Source: an uncultured Lewinella sp.
GTDB lineage: Bacteria > Bacteroidota > Bacteroidia > Chitinophagales > Saprospiraceae
Length of the DNA: 41,646 nucleotides
Direction of reading: 5' to 3'
Assembly: GCA_913057785.1 (NCBI GenBank)
Contig: CAJXPD010000063.1
Location: 1-41,646, forward strand
The translations under genes and the position numbers were made by a program. Below the pieces are notes generated by a model. That model ran no database searches. It was given only the letters and a program-made list of their open reading frames with translations, and was not told the DNA's origin. This document shows, in pieces, positions 1-8,356 of the stretch (positions are counted from its first letter, which is position 1; each line of letters begins with the position of its first letter).

Positions 1-963
1 CTATCCGTAGGAATCAAGACGGCTAACCAAGCTAAAAACAGAGTGAATGAACTCGCCGCTGCTGGGGTACATCTAATCAAGGCCTATGAAATGCTACAGC
101 CGGAAATATTGAAGGCTGTCTTAGAGGCTGCAGCAAAGAAGGGGCTACCCGTCACGGGGCATGTACCCCTCAGTACCGATGTAATTACCGCTTCCAACGC
201 CGGCCTTCGCAGTATAGAACATATGCGTAATCTAGAAATGTCCTGCACTTCGGATTGGGAAAAGTTGATGGAGACACGGCGCAATGAATTGAAAGATGGA
301 GCTAGAGAAGCAGGGGGCGATTTACGTAGCCGGCTGCATCAATTACAGCGTACTTACGCCATTGAAAATCAAGACTCTACCACTCGGGCAAATGTTTTGG
401 GAACTCTCGCCAAAAATAATACCTGGCTTGTCCCTACCTTAACCATCCTGGCTTTTCGCGAAAATCGAGTTTATGCACGTCCAGCTTGGAGAGAGAATTT
501 TAAGTATCTGCCTGACTCTACCGGAACACGTTGGCGTGCTAGTGCTGAAAGACTAGCCAACATGCCAGTGGATTCAGCGGGCGTGAAGTTTGCCAAATGG
601 GGCTATGACATGGTGAGGAGACTGCCTGAGGCAGGCGTAGGCATTATGGCAGGAACAGATACACCAATCGCTTTTCTGACACCAGGTTATAGTCTGCATG
701 AAGAATTACGGCTGTTGGTCAATAGCGGTTTGACGCCGATCCAGGCTTTGGAAGCTGCTACCGTAAGACCTGCCGAGTACTTTAATATGCAAGATGATTT
801 GGGAACAGTTGAGTCGGGTAAAATTGCAGATTTGCTATTGCTGGATGCCAATCCATTGGAAGATATCGAAAATACGCAACGAATTCGAGCCGTGATCAAG
901 GATGGACATTTGCATGACCGGACAAAGCTGGATACCTGGCTGCAGGAGTTAGAGGGCTCATAG
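1..963 (+). CDS. Amidohydrolase, imidazolonepropionase-like (5' truncated by window)
   Basis: This is the C-terminal 320 residues of a metal-dependent amidohydrolase. The frame is open to base 1, so the gene starts outside the window; the GTG at 43 is internal. Visible metal-site elements of the TIM-barrel superfamily are the lysine in HLIKAYE (normally carboxylated and bridging the metals), the histidine in TGHVP, the histidine in SIEHM and the aspartate in AGTDTP. The C-terminal block (GLTPIQALEAATVRPAEYF, then GTVESGKIADLLLLDANP) is typical of the imidazolonepropionase/prolidase-like branch, which hydrolyses cyclic amides or peptides. The family is clear; the substrate is not. Bacteroidota relatives are often secreted, but the N-terminus that would show this is missing. 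The next gene starts about 160 bp downstream with no obvious terminator between. Confidence 0.85.
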   Translation, partial: LSVGIKTANQAKNRVNELAAAGVHLIKAYEMLQPEILKAVLEAAAKKGLPVTGHVPLSTDVITASNAGLRSIEHMRNLEMSCTSDWEKLMETRRNELKDGAREAGGDLRSRLHQLQRTYAIENQDSTTRANVLGTLAKNNTWLVPTLTILAFRENRVYARPAWRENFKYLPDSTGTRWRASAERLANMPVDSAGVKFAKWGYDMVRRLPEAGVGIMAGTDTPIAFLTPGYSLHEELRLLVNSGLTPIQALEAATVRPAEYFNMQDDLGTVESGKIADLLLLDANPLEDIENTQRIRAVIKDGHLHDRTKLDTWLQELEGS

Positions 964-1125
964 CCATATTTGCCAGGGTAAACCACCAATTTTACCTGCT
1001 GATTCGAAATTATTGATCGGAAGAAACAATGTTACTATAAGACGCTGTACATTGGGGGAATAAAGGCTTCCTGAAGGTAGCCTGATCTCTAACTGTTTAA
1101 TAGCTCAAACCTTAGAAATCTAAAT

Positions 1126-1680
1126 ATGGGTCTTAGTATTGTTTCCAACCTGATTGGTGTCTTACGCCAGCATGAAGAATTTGATGATTGGTGGGAAGGA
1201 TCAGAGGTCGCCATACCTTTGCTGAATCAAAAGGCCCTTCCCATTACTTTTACCAACCTTCCCGCCGAGGAAACCCAGGATTTTCTTACTGATGCAGATG
1301 CCGCTCTTGCTAATTTCCTTAAGATCGGAATGGAGGAAAGGGCAAGGATGGCGCCGCACATTTGGCAAAACTGTAAGGCGTTTTTGGAAGCTATTGGATA
1401 TGAAGAGGAAGATCAGTCGCTTTGGGATATTAAGCATGCCGATGAAATTTGGTCTTTTGTCGACTTCCGAAATATTTATCTGGAGCGCCGGCATCGCCGA
1501 GATCAGGATATCTACATTAGTCTGCATGGGGAATGCGAATGGGAGCAAGAGCATGGCTTGCAATTGGTCTTTCGGTAGGGAAAGAAGTTGACCAGGGTAA
1601 GTCAGATAGATGGACACTTGACGGAAGCGGATGCCTATGACAAGGACGATACACAAGATCAGTTACTTTCTGCATTTTAA
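1126..1680 (+). pseudogene. DUF6985-like protein interrupted by one in-frame TAG
   Basis: The first open part encodes 150 residues beginning MGLSIVSNLIGVL, with an acidic Trp-rich N-terminus (FDDWWEGSEVAIPL) and ending in CEWEQEHGLQLVFR at a TAG (1576-1578). Reading on in the same frame gives GKKLTRVSQIDGHLTEADAY and further residues to a TAA at 1678-1680. That tail is what I recall following the HGLQLVF block in DUF6985 proteins (from memory, not searched). The simplest reading is one point mutation creating a stop in a gene of about 184 codons; the TAG replaces a single residue and there is no frameshift. Alternatives are a sequencing error, readthrough, or a functional short form. Function is unknown; family members are small soluble proteins often found near toxin-immunity or accessory genes. 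Confidence 0.7.
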
Positions 1681-1730
1681 ATATTTGCTTCTCTTGACTT
1701 AATGATGCCCTTCGATTAAATTGCTCGACT

Positions 1731-2516
1731 ATGGATATACCCATTTATCAGGTTGATGCATTCACCAATCAAGTCTTCTCTGGAAATCCCGCTGCTGTCT
1801 GTTTATTGCAAGAATGGTTGTCGTTCGAACAAATGCTGCAAATTGCTCAGGAGAACAATCTGGCAGAAACAGCCTATTGCTTGATGCAAGAGGATGCCTT
1901 TTCAATCAAGTGGTTTACCCCCGAGATAGAAATGGACTTATGTGGGCATGCCACCTTAGCCACCGCTCATGTATTGTTTCAATACCATTTTCCGGATCGC
2001 AACTTACTTACCTTCCAGTCCAATAGTGGAGAACTGAATGTTAGTCGAAAAGGAGATTGGTATCAATTGGATTTCCCTTCAAGAGTTCCTGTTCCTAGCG
2101 AGCTTCCTGCAGTCATTCTAGAAGGGATTGGAGCTACTCCCGAACAAGTACTAAAGGCGCGAGACTATGTCCTGGTTTTTGAAACACAGGAACAGATAGA
2201 AGCTATCCAACCCAATGTTGCCTTATTGAATACGATCAACATAGATCCCGGTGGAATCGTGGTAACTGCCCCTGGAGAAGAAGTGGATTTCGTTTCCCGT
2301 TTCTTCACCCCACAAGCTTCCATCTTTGAAGATCCTGTTACGGGTTCTGCTCATTGTAGTTTGATCCCCTATTGGAGCAGGCGCTTGGGTAAGGATCAAA
2401 TGATGGCCCGTCAAATCTCAAGCCGCGGAGGAGTGCTTCGGGTGGCAGATAGAGGTGGACGGGTGTTGATCAGCGGTCAGGCGGTGACCTACTTGCAGGG
2501 GTCCATCAAGATTTAG
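1731..2516 (+). CDS. PhzF family isomerase/epimerase-like protein
   Basis: A complete 261-residue member of the PhzF (phenazine biosynthesis-like) family, which has the diaminopimelate-epimerase fold. The N-terminal signature is YQVDAFTNQVFSGNPAAV. The catalytic glutamate lies in NNLAETAYC, matching the acid/base Glu of PhzF. The second half-barrel carries the conserved GHATLATAHVLF and the phosphate/anion-binding EDPVTGSAHCSLIPYW. There is no phenazine cluster here, so it is probably one of the many family members isomerising an unknown small metabolite. No signal peptide; cytoplasmic. The ATG at 1731 gives the standard N-terminus (MDIPIYQVDAF). The metallopeptidase gene follows after 42 bp on the same strand, so co-transcription is possible. 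Confidence 0.9.
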   Translation: MDIPIYQVDAFTNQVFSGNPAAVCLLQEWLSFEQMLQIAQENNLAETAYCLMQEDAFSIKWFTPEIEMDLCGHATLATAHVLFQYHFPDRNLLTFQSNSGELNVSRKGDWYQLDFPSRVPVPSELPAVILEGIGATPEQVLKARDYVLVFETQEQIEAIQPNVALLNTINIDPGGIVVTAPGEEVDFVSRFFTPQASIFEDPVTGSAHCSLIPYWSRRLGKDQMMARQISSRGGVLRVADRGGRVLISGQAVTYLQGSIKI

Positions 2517-2558
2517 TTATATAGAACAACCTTTAGCTCGTCAATCTACAATCTACAT

Positions 2559-3887
2559 ATGAAATACCTCTCTCTACTAGCCTTGTTTTGTTTAGCACTC
2601 AGCGCACTATATAGTCAAAGTACTCAACTGGGTGGCACTGTTGATATTTCTTTCGCGAAAGGACAGATAAAGAGTCAATTCGTTTTGAGCAACCTGCCCA
2701 ATCAAGACGAGGCTTTGTCCTTTATGCTGCACAGCGATCTTAGCGTAAAGCGGATATTGCTAAACGATCAAAAAATTGAGTTTGCCAAGACGAAGCAACA
2801 ATGTTATGATTGTACAGTGTACGCTATTTCCTCTGTCAAAACTTTCGAAGCTGCTGATCGTCTGCTGATCGAAACAGAAGGGCGATTCAAAACCTATAAG
2901 GCGGGTCAAAACAAGAAGGACTACAAAGGAAAAATTGCCAATAACTATGGCATCCTAAGAGCCAGTGAGCAGGCTAAGTGGTATCCAGTGATCATTAGCC
3001 AAGGCAAAAAACTGCCTGCCTTTTTGAGAAAGTATCCCTACACTTTGGATCTCCAAGCGAATTGCGATTGCAAGAGTATCTATATTGGCAGAGGTGCTCC
3101 AAAGCCTAGTGGCGCGCGCTTCGTAAGTAATAACCCAAGCAAAGACATCATGTTGATTGCTGGCAATTATGAATGGACAGAAGGGAAAAAGGCTATATTC
3201 CTCAACATTACAGATCAACCGCTTATCGATCGACTGGACAGTCTCTTCTCCTCCATATCCGAGTACTACGAATCCATCACTCAAATAGATATGCCTACCA
3301 AATACGTTATGGCGCATCTACCTTCGGACAATGCTCGATGGGGAGGTTTCATGACCTACCCAACGATCGTCAGCGTTCGTAAATCTATGAGCAATCGAAA
3401 TCTGTCAGCCTATCTTTCCCACGAGGTAGCGCACTATCTTTTTGGAGATGTGTATCAAGCAGAGGGCAACCTATTTTGGTTTTATCTCGAATCTTTTGCC
3501 GAGTACTTTAGCTATAAATATCTACTTCAACATGATCCAGCCGGGATGCGAGGAGACTATCGGCGGATGCGCAAGAGCAAGGAATTCGTTCGCCTGGATC
3601 AGGTGAAGCAAATCAATCAAGTCACCAGTACGGCTAGATACCTAATTGGCCCCTTTCAGCTATTGGCTATAGAGCAACGCATCGGGGAAGAAAAGATGTT
3701 GGAACTGATCGCATCCGTATTTCCCAAGTTGGAAACGAGTGAGGATGGATACCAAACACTGGTAGCCACCCTCCTGGAGATCGGGGTTGAGGAAAAAACT
3801 GTGGCTGAGATTGAGGAGCAGCTCTTCCAACAGTTTGATCCGGCATCCTATGACTTCGTAGCAGACAGGCTCGAAGCCAAAAAATAG
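2559..3887 (+). CDS. Secreted M1-like (gluzincin) metallopeptidase
   Basis: A 442-residue protein starting with a typical signal peptide (MKYLSLLALFCLALSALYSQ). The zinc site is HEVAH followed, after exactly 18 residues, by the Glu of LESFAEY, which is the HExxH-X18-E arrangement of M1 aminopeptidases with the usual Gly-Phe-Ala replaced by Ser-Phe-Ala. Just upstream, GGFMTYPTIVSV sits where M1 enzymes have their GAMEN exopeptidase motif, but that motif is not conserved. The N-terminal part (about 25-200) is probably a reduced beta-domain. At 442 residues it is far shorter than classical M1 enzymes (600-900), so it is either a minimal periplasmic peptidase or an M1-derived protein with altered specificity. 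It converges with the VWA gene, whose stop is 6 bp away, with no terminator between them. Confidence 0.75.
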   Translation: MKYLSLLALFCLALSALYSQSTQLGGTVDISFAKGQIKSQFVLSNLPNQDEALSFMLHSDLSVKRILLNDQKIEFAKTKQQCYDCTVYAISSVKTFEAADRLLIETEGRFKTYKAGQNKKDYKGKIANNYGILRASEQAKWYPVIISQGKKLPAFLRKYPYTLDLQANCDCKSIYIGRGAPKPSGARFVSNNPSKDIMLIAGNYEWTEGKKAIFLNITDQPLIDRLDSLFSSISEYYESITQIDMPTKYVMAHLPSDNARWGGFMTYPTIVSVRKSMSNRNLSAYLSHEVAHYLFGDVYQAEGNLFWFYLESFAEYFSYKYLLQHDPAGMRGDYRRMRKSKEFVRLDQVKQINQVTSTARYLIGPFQLLAIEQRIGEEKMLELIASVFPKLETSEDGYQTLVATLLEIGVEEKTVAEIEEQLFQQFDPASYDFVADRLEAKK

Positions 3888-3893
3888 AGAAGA

Positions 3894-5312
3894 CTAATCA
3901 AATTTTAAATCCTTATTGATCTCTTGAAGCACCTTAAGTAGCTCTCGCTTGTGCGGCACCAAGATCAAATTGCCAAGTGCTTTATTGGTGGTTTCCATTA
4001 GATCATTGACATCCGGATTTCGGGCTAGATTTTGCTTGACAATAGCCGGAATGCTTAATGACAGGCTGCTAAGTGATCGGGCGCCAAAATCCGGTTCCAT
4101 TCGTAAGTATAAGGCTAGGTGTATCGCTTCTCCTAGGAGAGGGTTCGTGATTTTTCCACTGGCGTTGATTGCATTGGTGCCTGGTCGGCAGCTAGTACTC
4201 ACCTTTTGATTTCCCCTTTTCAGGCCGGAGGTCCGAGTGCCTTGGTAGGGCATCCATTTAGATAGGCATTTAGCATCCTTTTTCTCTATAGTCAGGGTCG
4301 TGCTGGTGAAACCTAAGACCAAAGGACCTTCCTCCAGTGCTTCCTCGATCGTTTTGGAGGCTGACTTTTCTAGTACTTGTACACAAGAACTGGAATTGCC
4401 TCTTTGGTCCGTGGCAGTCCAAGTTCTATTTATCTGACAGGCCCAATTACAGTCTCCTCCTCCTACGGCATCTTCATGCGTGATCTCGATTTGGCTATCA
4501 CAGTTATCTATGGCAGTAGCTTTGCCGGTGCGGGAGGGATCCATGCTGGTGGTCACCTTTTTTCTCGCTGGACATTTGATCTCGGGGCTGATTTGATCGA
4601 CGGCAGCCGATGCCAATCCAATCATACAATCATTCAAACCATTAAAGGTTTCTAGCATCCAATCCGCTTGTTCAATCTGATCGGCATTTTGCTTGAGTTG
4701 TCGATGCCCAGTTAGCTCTCGGATTCTGTTTAAAGGTAAGTTGTTTGTGGTATTGCCAAGCACAATGGCAAAGAGGTAAGTTCCCCTGTTCTTTAGATTA
4801 CAGGCAGTACCTCTAATGTTGTCACTACTCATGATTTTACCATCCGTCAAAAAGTAGACGATATCAGCAGTGTTTCTTGACTGTAAGGACTCTAGAGCTT
4901 TGGAAAACCTAGTAGCTCCACCGCGGAATTGGAGGCTCTTGATGACATTCAGTCGACTCTTGAAAGCCCCTCCTTTGACATCAATTGAAGGCAAAACGGT
5001 TCGAACCAGGTTGGAGAAACTGTAGACGGCGAATTCTACCTGTCTGGTGCTGGTCGCTTTTTCCGCAAGCTTGGTAGCGTAGGCTAGGGTGGCTTGCCTA
5101 ATCCGCTCCTGTTGCTGATTGGTTACAGAGCCTGATTCATCGATCATGATGGCAATCTTTAGGGGCTTATTCGGGCCTCTTTGCGCTTGGCAACCAGGAA
5201 AACTTGGGTTTTCACAAGCTGACTCTGCCTGGACTCTGTTAGGTACGGTGAAACTTAGCAATAGGCAACACAGTCCAAGGGTTTGAGGGCTAAGTAAACG
5301 GAAGAAGTGCAT
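3894..5312 (-). CDS. Secreted VWA-domain protein with HYR-like module
   Basis: A 472-residue protein with a signal peptide (LLSFTVPNRVQA) and a von Willebrand factor A domain at about 50-240. The MIDAS metal site is visible: DESGS in IAIMIDESGS, the Thr in RGGATRF, and the Asp in YFLTDGK. About residues 240-330 carry a cysteine-rich HYR-like module with the DNCD and RTWTATDQRGNSSSC motifs that recur in large Saprospiraceae adhesins. The remaining C-terminal 140 residues are unrecognised. No T9SS sorting domain or membrane segment is visible at the C-terminus. Likely role: metal-dependent protein or surface binding outside the cell (inference). It is preceded by a very good Bacteroidota promoter. 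Confidence 0.8.
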   Translation of the reverse strand: MHFFRLLSPQTLGLCCLLLSFTVPNRVQAESACENPSFPGCQAQRGPNKPLKIAIMIDESGSVTNQQQERIRQATLAYATKLAEKATSTRQVEFAVYSFSNLVRTVLPSIDVKGGAFKSRLNVIKSLQFRGGATRFSKALESLQSRNTADIVYFLTDGKIMSSDNIRGTACNLKNRGTYLFAIVLGNTTNNLPLNRIRELTGHRQLKQNADQIEQADWMLETFNGLNDCMIGLASAAVDQISPEIKCPARKKVTTSMDPSRTGKATAIDNCDSQIEITHEDAVGGGDCNWACQINRTWTATDQRGNSSSCVQVLEKSASKTIEEALEEGPLVLGFTSTTLTIEKKDAKCLSKWMPYQGTRTSGLKRGNQKVSTSCRPGTNAINASGKITNPLLGEAIHLALYLRMEPDFGARSLSSLSLSIPAIVKQNLARNPDVNDLMETTNKALGNLILVPHKRELLKVLQEINKDLKFD

Positions 5313-5351
5313 TGGTGTTTGGTTTATGGTTGAACGGAATTAGCTTCCAAC

Positions 5352-5382
5352 CAAAACTACACTTTGAGGCCATTCACGTCAA
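5352..5382 (-). promoter_or_regulatory. Bacteroidota-type promoter of the VWA gene
   Basis: On the minus strand there is TTG (5380-5382), a 20-nt spacer and TAGTTTTG (5352-5359). This fits the -33 TTG and -7 TAnnTTTG consensus of the Bacteroidota housekeeping sigma factor with allowed spacing (19-21). It lies about 40 nt upstream of the VWA start codon at 5312. Confidence 0.6.
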
Positions 5383-5437
5383 CCACATGGGCATGTGGAA
5401 GGGCCTCTTACCGCCGAATACTTTGTCAAGAGAAATC

Positions 5438-8167
5438 CTACTTCGGGCTAATCTTAACTAGCTTTTCGCTAAAAAAGCTGCCATCTGATAATTTTAGGTT
5501 CAGGAAATAATAACCATCTACCCAATCGCTGAGATTCAACTCATGTCTTATGGACGAAAGCCCCTGGAAAACCTGGGTGTATAATACCTGACCCCAGGCA
5601 TTCTGAATACTTAGGATCATATTTTCCTGACGCTCCAATTCCGCCTGAATTTGTAGTAAGCCAGTACTAGGATTCGGGAATACTTTTGCCCAAATTGGGG
5701 TTCCGGGGGTTTCTGTGTTGGTCAGTAAGGTAAACTCAAACCAATTGACGTTGAATAAGGGTTGTGTAATGAGCATGCGAAGTTGATGCCTTCCTGCTGG
5801 CAGGTCTAGGGTCTGATCGGTTGTGGTCCAGCTTTGCCAACCGCCGGTTGCCGGGAAAGTACTAGTGACTAAAGTTGTAGTGCTGCCATCTTCTTGAACG
5901 AGCTGAAGTTGTACCTGTCCTTGTTCGCTTAATGCTGCTGTACGGAAGCTCACCTGATACATCCCCGCAGTGGCCACATCGATATTGTAGTCTAGATAAT
6001 CACCATTATCTAAGAATCCGATGTTTTGCCCCCCGCCTGCATCGCTCGTGTTCTCTAATTGAACACCGGATTGAAAGAAATAATCTTCTGCCTGAATTCT
6101 TCCCGGAATACTATGGATAGTAGCAACAGTATTAGTGATCAATTCTTGGAAAAAGGATTCCAGCGTAGCTCCATCTGCCGCCGCAATGGCATTTCCTGTA
6201 TAGGTGGCTCGAAGCGTTTCTCGAGATTTTATAGTGTGATCAACGCCTAGAATAATGATCCGAGGATTGGTGGGATGGAGGGAGATGTCGGTAATTGGGA
6301 TGGAATTACCATCCGCCGTAATTTGAAAATCTGATGGTGAAGCTCCATTTACTCCTTCCAGGGCTTTGCTAATGGAAATGGCTATATGCTGTTCATCCTC
6401 GGTAGTACCTGCCACAAACGAGGCAGGAATGCCCGCGGCACTTCCTTTTCGAATAAATTCGAAACTGCTTAGGTTAAACCCGCCCGAATTGGCGTGAAAC
6501 CGCAAAAGGTTATCACTTTCTTCCAAAACTATATCTGTTATAGTAACCGTTTGCCAGTCTTGCCATCCGCCGGTATTGTTAACTGTAGCGGGAGAGGAGA
6601 GGGCAGCACCATTTGTGGAGAAATAGAATTGCCCACCATCTTCGTTGGCAGCAACTCTCACCTTAATGTCATAGATTCCGCCTTCAACTACATCTACACT
6701 ATATTGCATCCACTCCCCTGGGGCAATCCAACCTACATTGAATCCATTCGTGTTAATATTATCCTCTGTTCTTTCAATATCCACGCCATCATTCCGATAG
6801 GACCAACCATTGTTCCAAGCGGTAAAGCTTCCTGTTGATACCTGATAGTTGGCAATATCAGAATCGGAGTAAGCCACGCCCTCGCCACCTAGATCAAAGT
6901 CCGTGGCAAAAACTACTCCCGGCACTTCTTGAGTTCGAAATGGAATAGCTTCCGAGGAGCTTTGCTGGCGAAACATAGCGTCGATCACATCCTTTTGGTA
7001 CACGCAATTCTCCAGCTTGAAGCCTTCTGCCATCTCCATGAGGGTAGCCTTAGCAAAGGCTGCATCAGGGGTATTGCCTCCATTGTTCCAATAGTCTAAA
7101 AGCGCTTGATATTCTGGGGTTTTGGTCCACGACAGTGGACCTGCTATGGATTCAACTTTCTTCATAGGCCACCAGGCCCATCCCAATTGATGCTCATCGA
7201 AAAGGCGAATAGCATCCTTAAACCAGGTATTGGAATTTTCACCTGTTTCGCCAAAGTAAATGGGGATGTCATACTGTTCTCGAAGATCGAGCACCCATTG
7301 AATAGAAGCCTGATCATTAAAGGACCAATATTTATGCGGGCTATATACCATGTTGTCATCCCAAGGCGGGGTAAGGCCGGTGAAATCATTGGCGAACCAA
7401 TTACCCTCGATGAAGAGAATATGTTTAGTGTCGACCGTTCGGATGCTATCCGTGATTTCATAGTATAGGTCCCGCAAAGGGATATTGCCATCCATCGCCC
7501 AATTGGTTTCATTGATTAAGTCATAACCAGCTATCCAAGGTTCATCCACATAGCGCGCAGCGATCCTTTGCCATAAAGCAACCGTTTTGTCCTGATTAGC
7601 TGGACTGTCCCAGAGGGAGGGCTTATCCTCATCACGGTCGGAAATACCCTGATCGTTCCCTTGTCCTCCTGGCGCAGCATGTAGATCAAGTACCACATAC
7701 ATTTCATTTTCTCTGCACCAACTGATCAAGCTGTCCGTTAAAGTGAAACCTTTCTCTAGCCAGGTGTGTTCGCCTGGGATTGGTTCCTCTTCGATGGGTA
7801 GGGTAAAGAGGTTGTAGTGCATGGGCAATCGTACAGAATTAAAACCCCAAGCTTTTAGCGAATCAATATCTATTTTTCGCACATGATTTGCTAGCCAGGC
7901 CTCATAAAACAAATCTGTATCTTCTTTCCCAATCAATTCTTCAATCTTTTCTCGAATCTGGTGTTGGGGATTGGCGAAACCGGCGGTTTGTAACATATAG
8001 CCTTCTTGGAGCATCCAGCCACCAAGACCCATGCCTTTTAGAATAATAGTATCCCCATTTTCATTGACGATATGTTTGCCTTGTCGAGTAAGGAATCCCT
8101 GAGCGGTCAGGGTCAAGGAACAGAAAATGAGGCAAGTGATCAGGAGAGTTATGTGCTTAATACTCAT
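5438..8167 (-). CDS. GH5 glycanase with two CBM6 modules and T9SS sorting domain
   Basis: A secreted multidomain glycoside hydrolase of about 909 residues. I chose the ATG at 8167 because it gives a clean signal peptide (MSIKHITLLITCLIFCSLTL); an upstream in-frame start at 8236 would add 23 residues before it. The catalytic domain (about 25-390) is GH5-like: VLDLHAAPGGQ, the acid/base Glu in GYDLINETNW and the nucleophile Glu in YFGETGE. Two CBM6-like beta-sandwiches follow at about 425-570 (GWIAPGEWMQYSVDV) and 665-805 (GRIQAEDYF, DNGDYLDYNID), separated by a short sandwich-like linker. The C-terminus has a type A T9SS sorting domain (VFPNPSTGLLQIQ), so the enzyme is predicted to cross the outer membrane and be surface-anchored or released. 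The substrate is probably a beta-glucan. There are no SusC/SusD genes beside it. Confidence 0.9.
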   Translation of the reverse strand: MSIKHITLLITCLIFCSLTLTAQGFLTRQGKHIVNENGDTIILKGMGLGGWMLQEGYMLQTAGFANPQHQIREKIEELIGKEDTDLFYEAWLANHVRKIDIDSLKAWGFNSVRLPMHYNLFTLPIEEEPIPGEHTWLEKGFTLTDSLISWCRENEMYVVLDLHAAPGGQGNDQGISDRDEDKPSLWDSPANQDKTVALWQRIAARYVDEPWIAGYDLINETNWAMDGNIPLRDLYYEITDSIRTVDTKHILFIEGNWFANDFTGLTPPWDDNMVYSPHKYWSFNDQASIQWVLDLREQYDIPIYFGETGENSNTWFKDAIRLFDEHQLGWAWWPMKKVESIAGPLSWTKTPEYQALLDYWNNGGNTPDAAFAKATLMEMAEGFKLENCVYQKDVIDAMFRQQSSSEAIPFRTQEVPGVVFATDFDLGGEGVAYSDSDIANYQVSTGSFTAWNNGWSYRNDGVDIERTEDNINTNGFNVGWIAPGEWMQYSVDVVEGGIYDIKVRVAANEDGGQFYFSTNGAALSSPATVNNTGGWQDWQTVTITDIVLEESDNLLRFHANSGGFNLSSFEFIRKGSAAGIPASFVAGTTEDEQHIAISISKALEGVNGASPSDFQITADGNSIPITDISLHPTNPRIIILGVDHTIKSRETLRATYTGNAIAAADGATLESFFQELITNTVATIHSIPGRIQAEDYFFQSGVQLENTSDAGGGQNIGFLDNGDYLDYNIDVATAGMYQVSFRTAALSEQGQVQLQLVQEDGSTTTLVTSTFPATGGWQSWTTTDQTLDLPAGRHQLRMLITQPLFNVNWFEFTLLTNTETPGTPIWAKVFPNPSTGLLQIQAELERQENMILSIQNAWGQVLYTQVFQGLSSIRHELNLSDWVDGYYFLNLKLSDGSFFSEKLVKISPK

Positions 8168-8321
8168 TGCGCTTGTTTTGACTATTATGGCAAATTTCGA
8201 ATAAAAGAATGGCCAGAGACCTGGCTGCGATGCCATGGTTCTGGTCAGTATTAAGCAATAAAGAATTGGGAGCGATCGGCTAAAGATAACTATTTTGGGT
8301 AAGCAAGGGGTGATAGAGTCG

Positions 8322-8349
8322 TTGTTGTTAGTCCCCCGACTAACAACAA
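8322..8349 (-). terminator. Perfect 12-bp hairpin after cimA
   Basis: Arms 8322-8333 and 8338-8349 are perfectly complementary (TTGTTGTTAGTC on the plus strand) around a 4-nt loop that reads GGGG on the minus strand. It lies 7 nt after the cimA stop codon and before the GH5 gene. No clear U-tract follows on the minus strand, so it may be an RNA 3'-end stabiliser or a non-canonical terminator. Confidence 0.45.
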
Positions 8350-8356
8350 AACCTCA

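Noticed and set aside
8168..8236. N-terminal extension of the GH5 protein from 8236
   Set aside because: The 23 extra residues precede a complete signal peptide starting at 8167.
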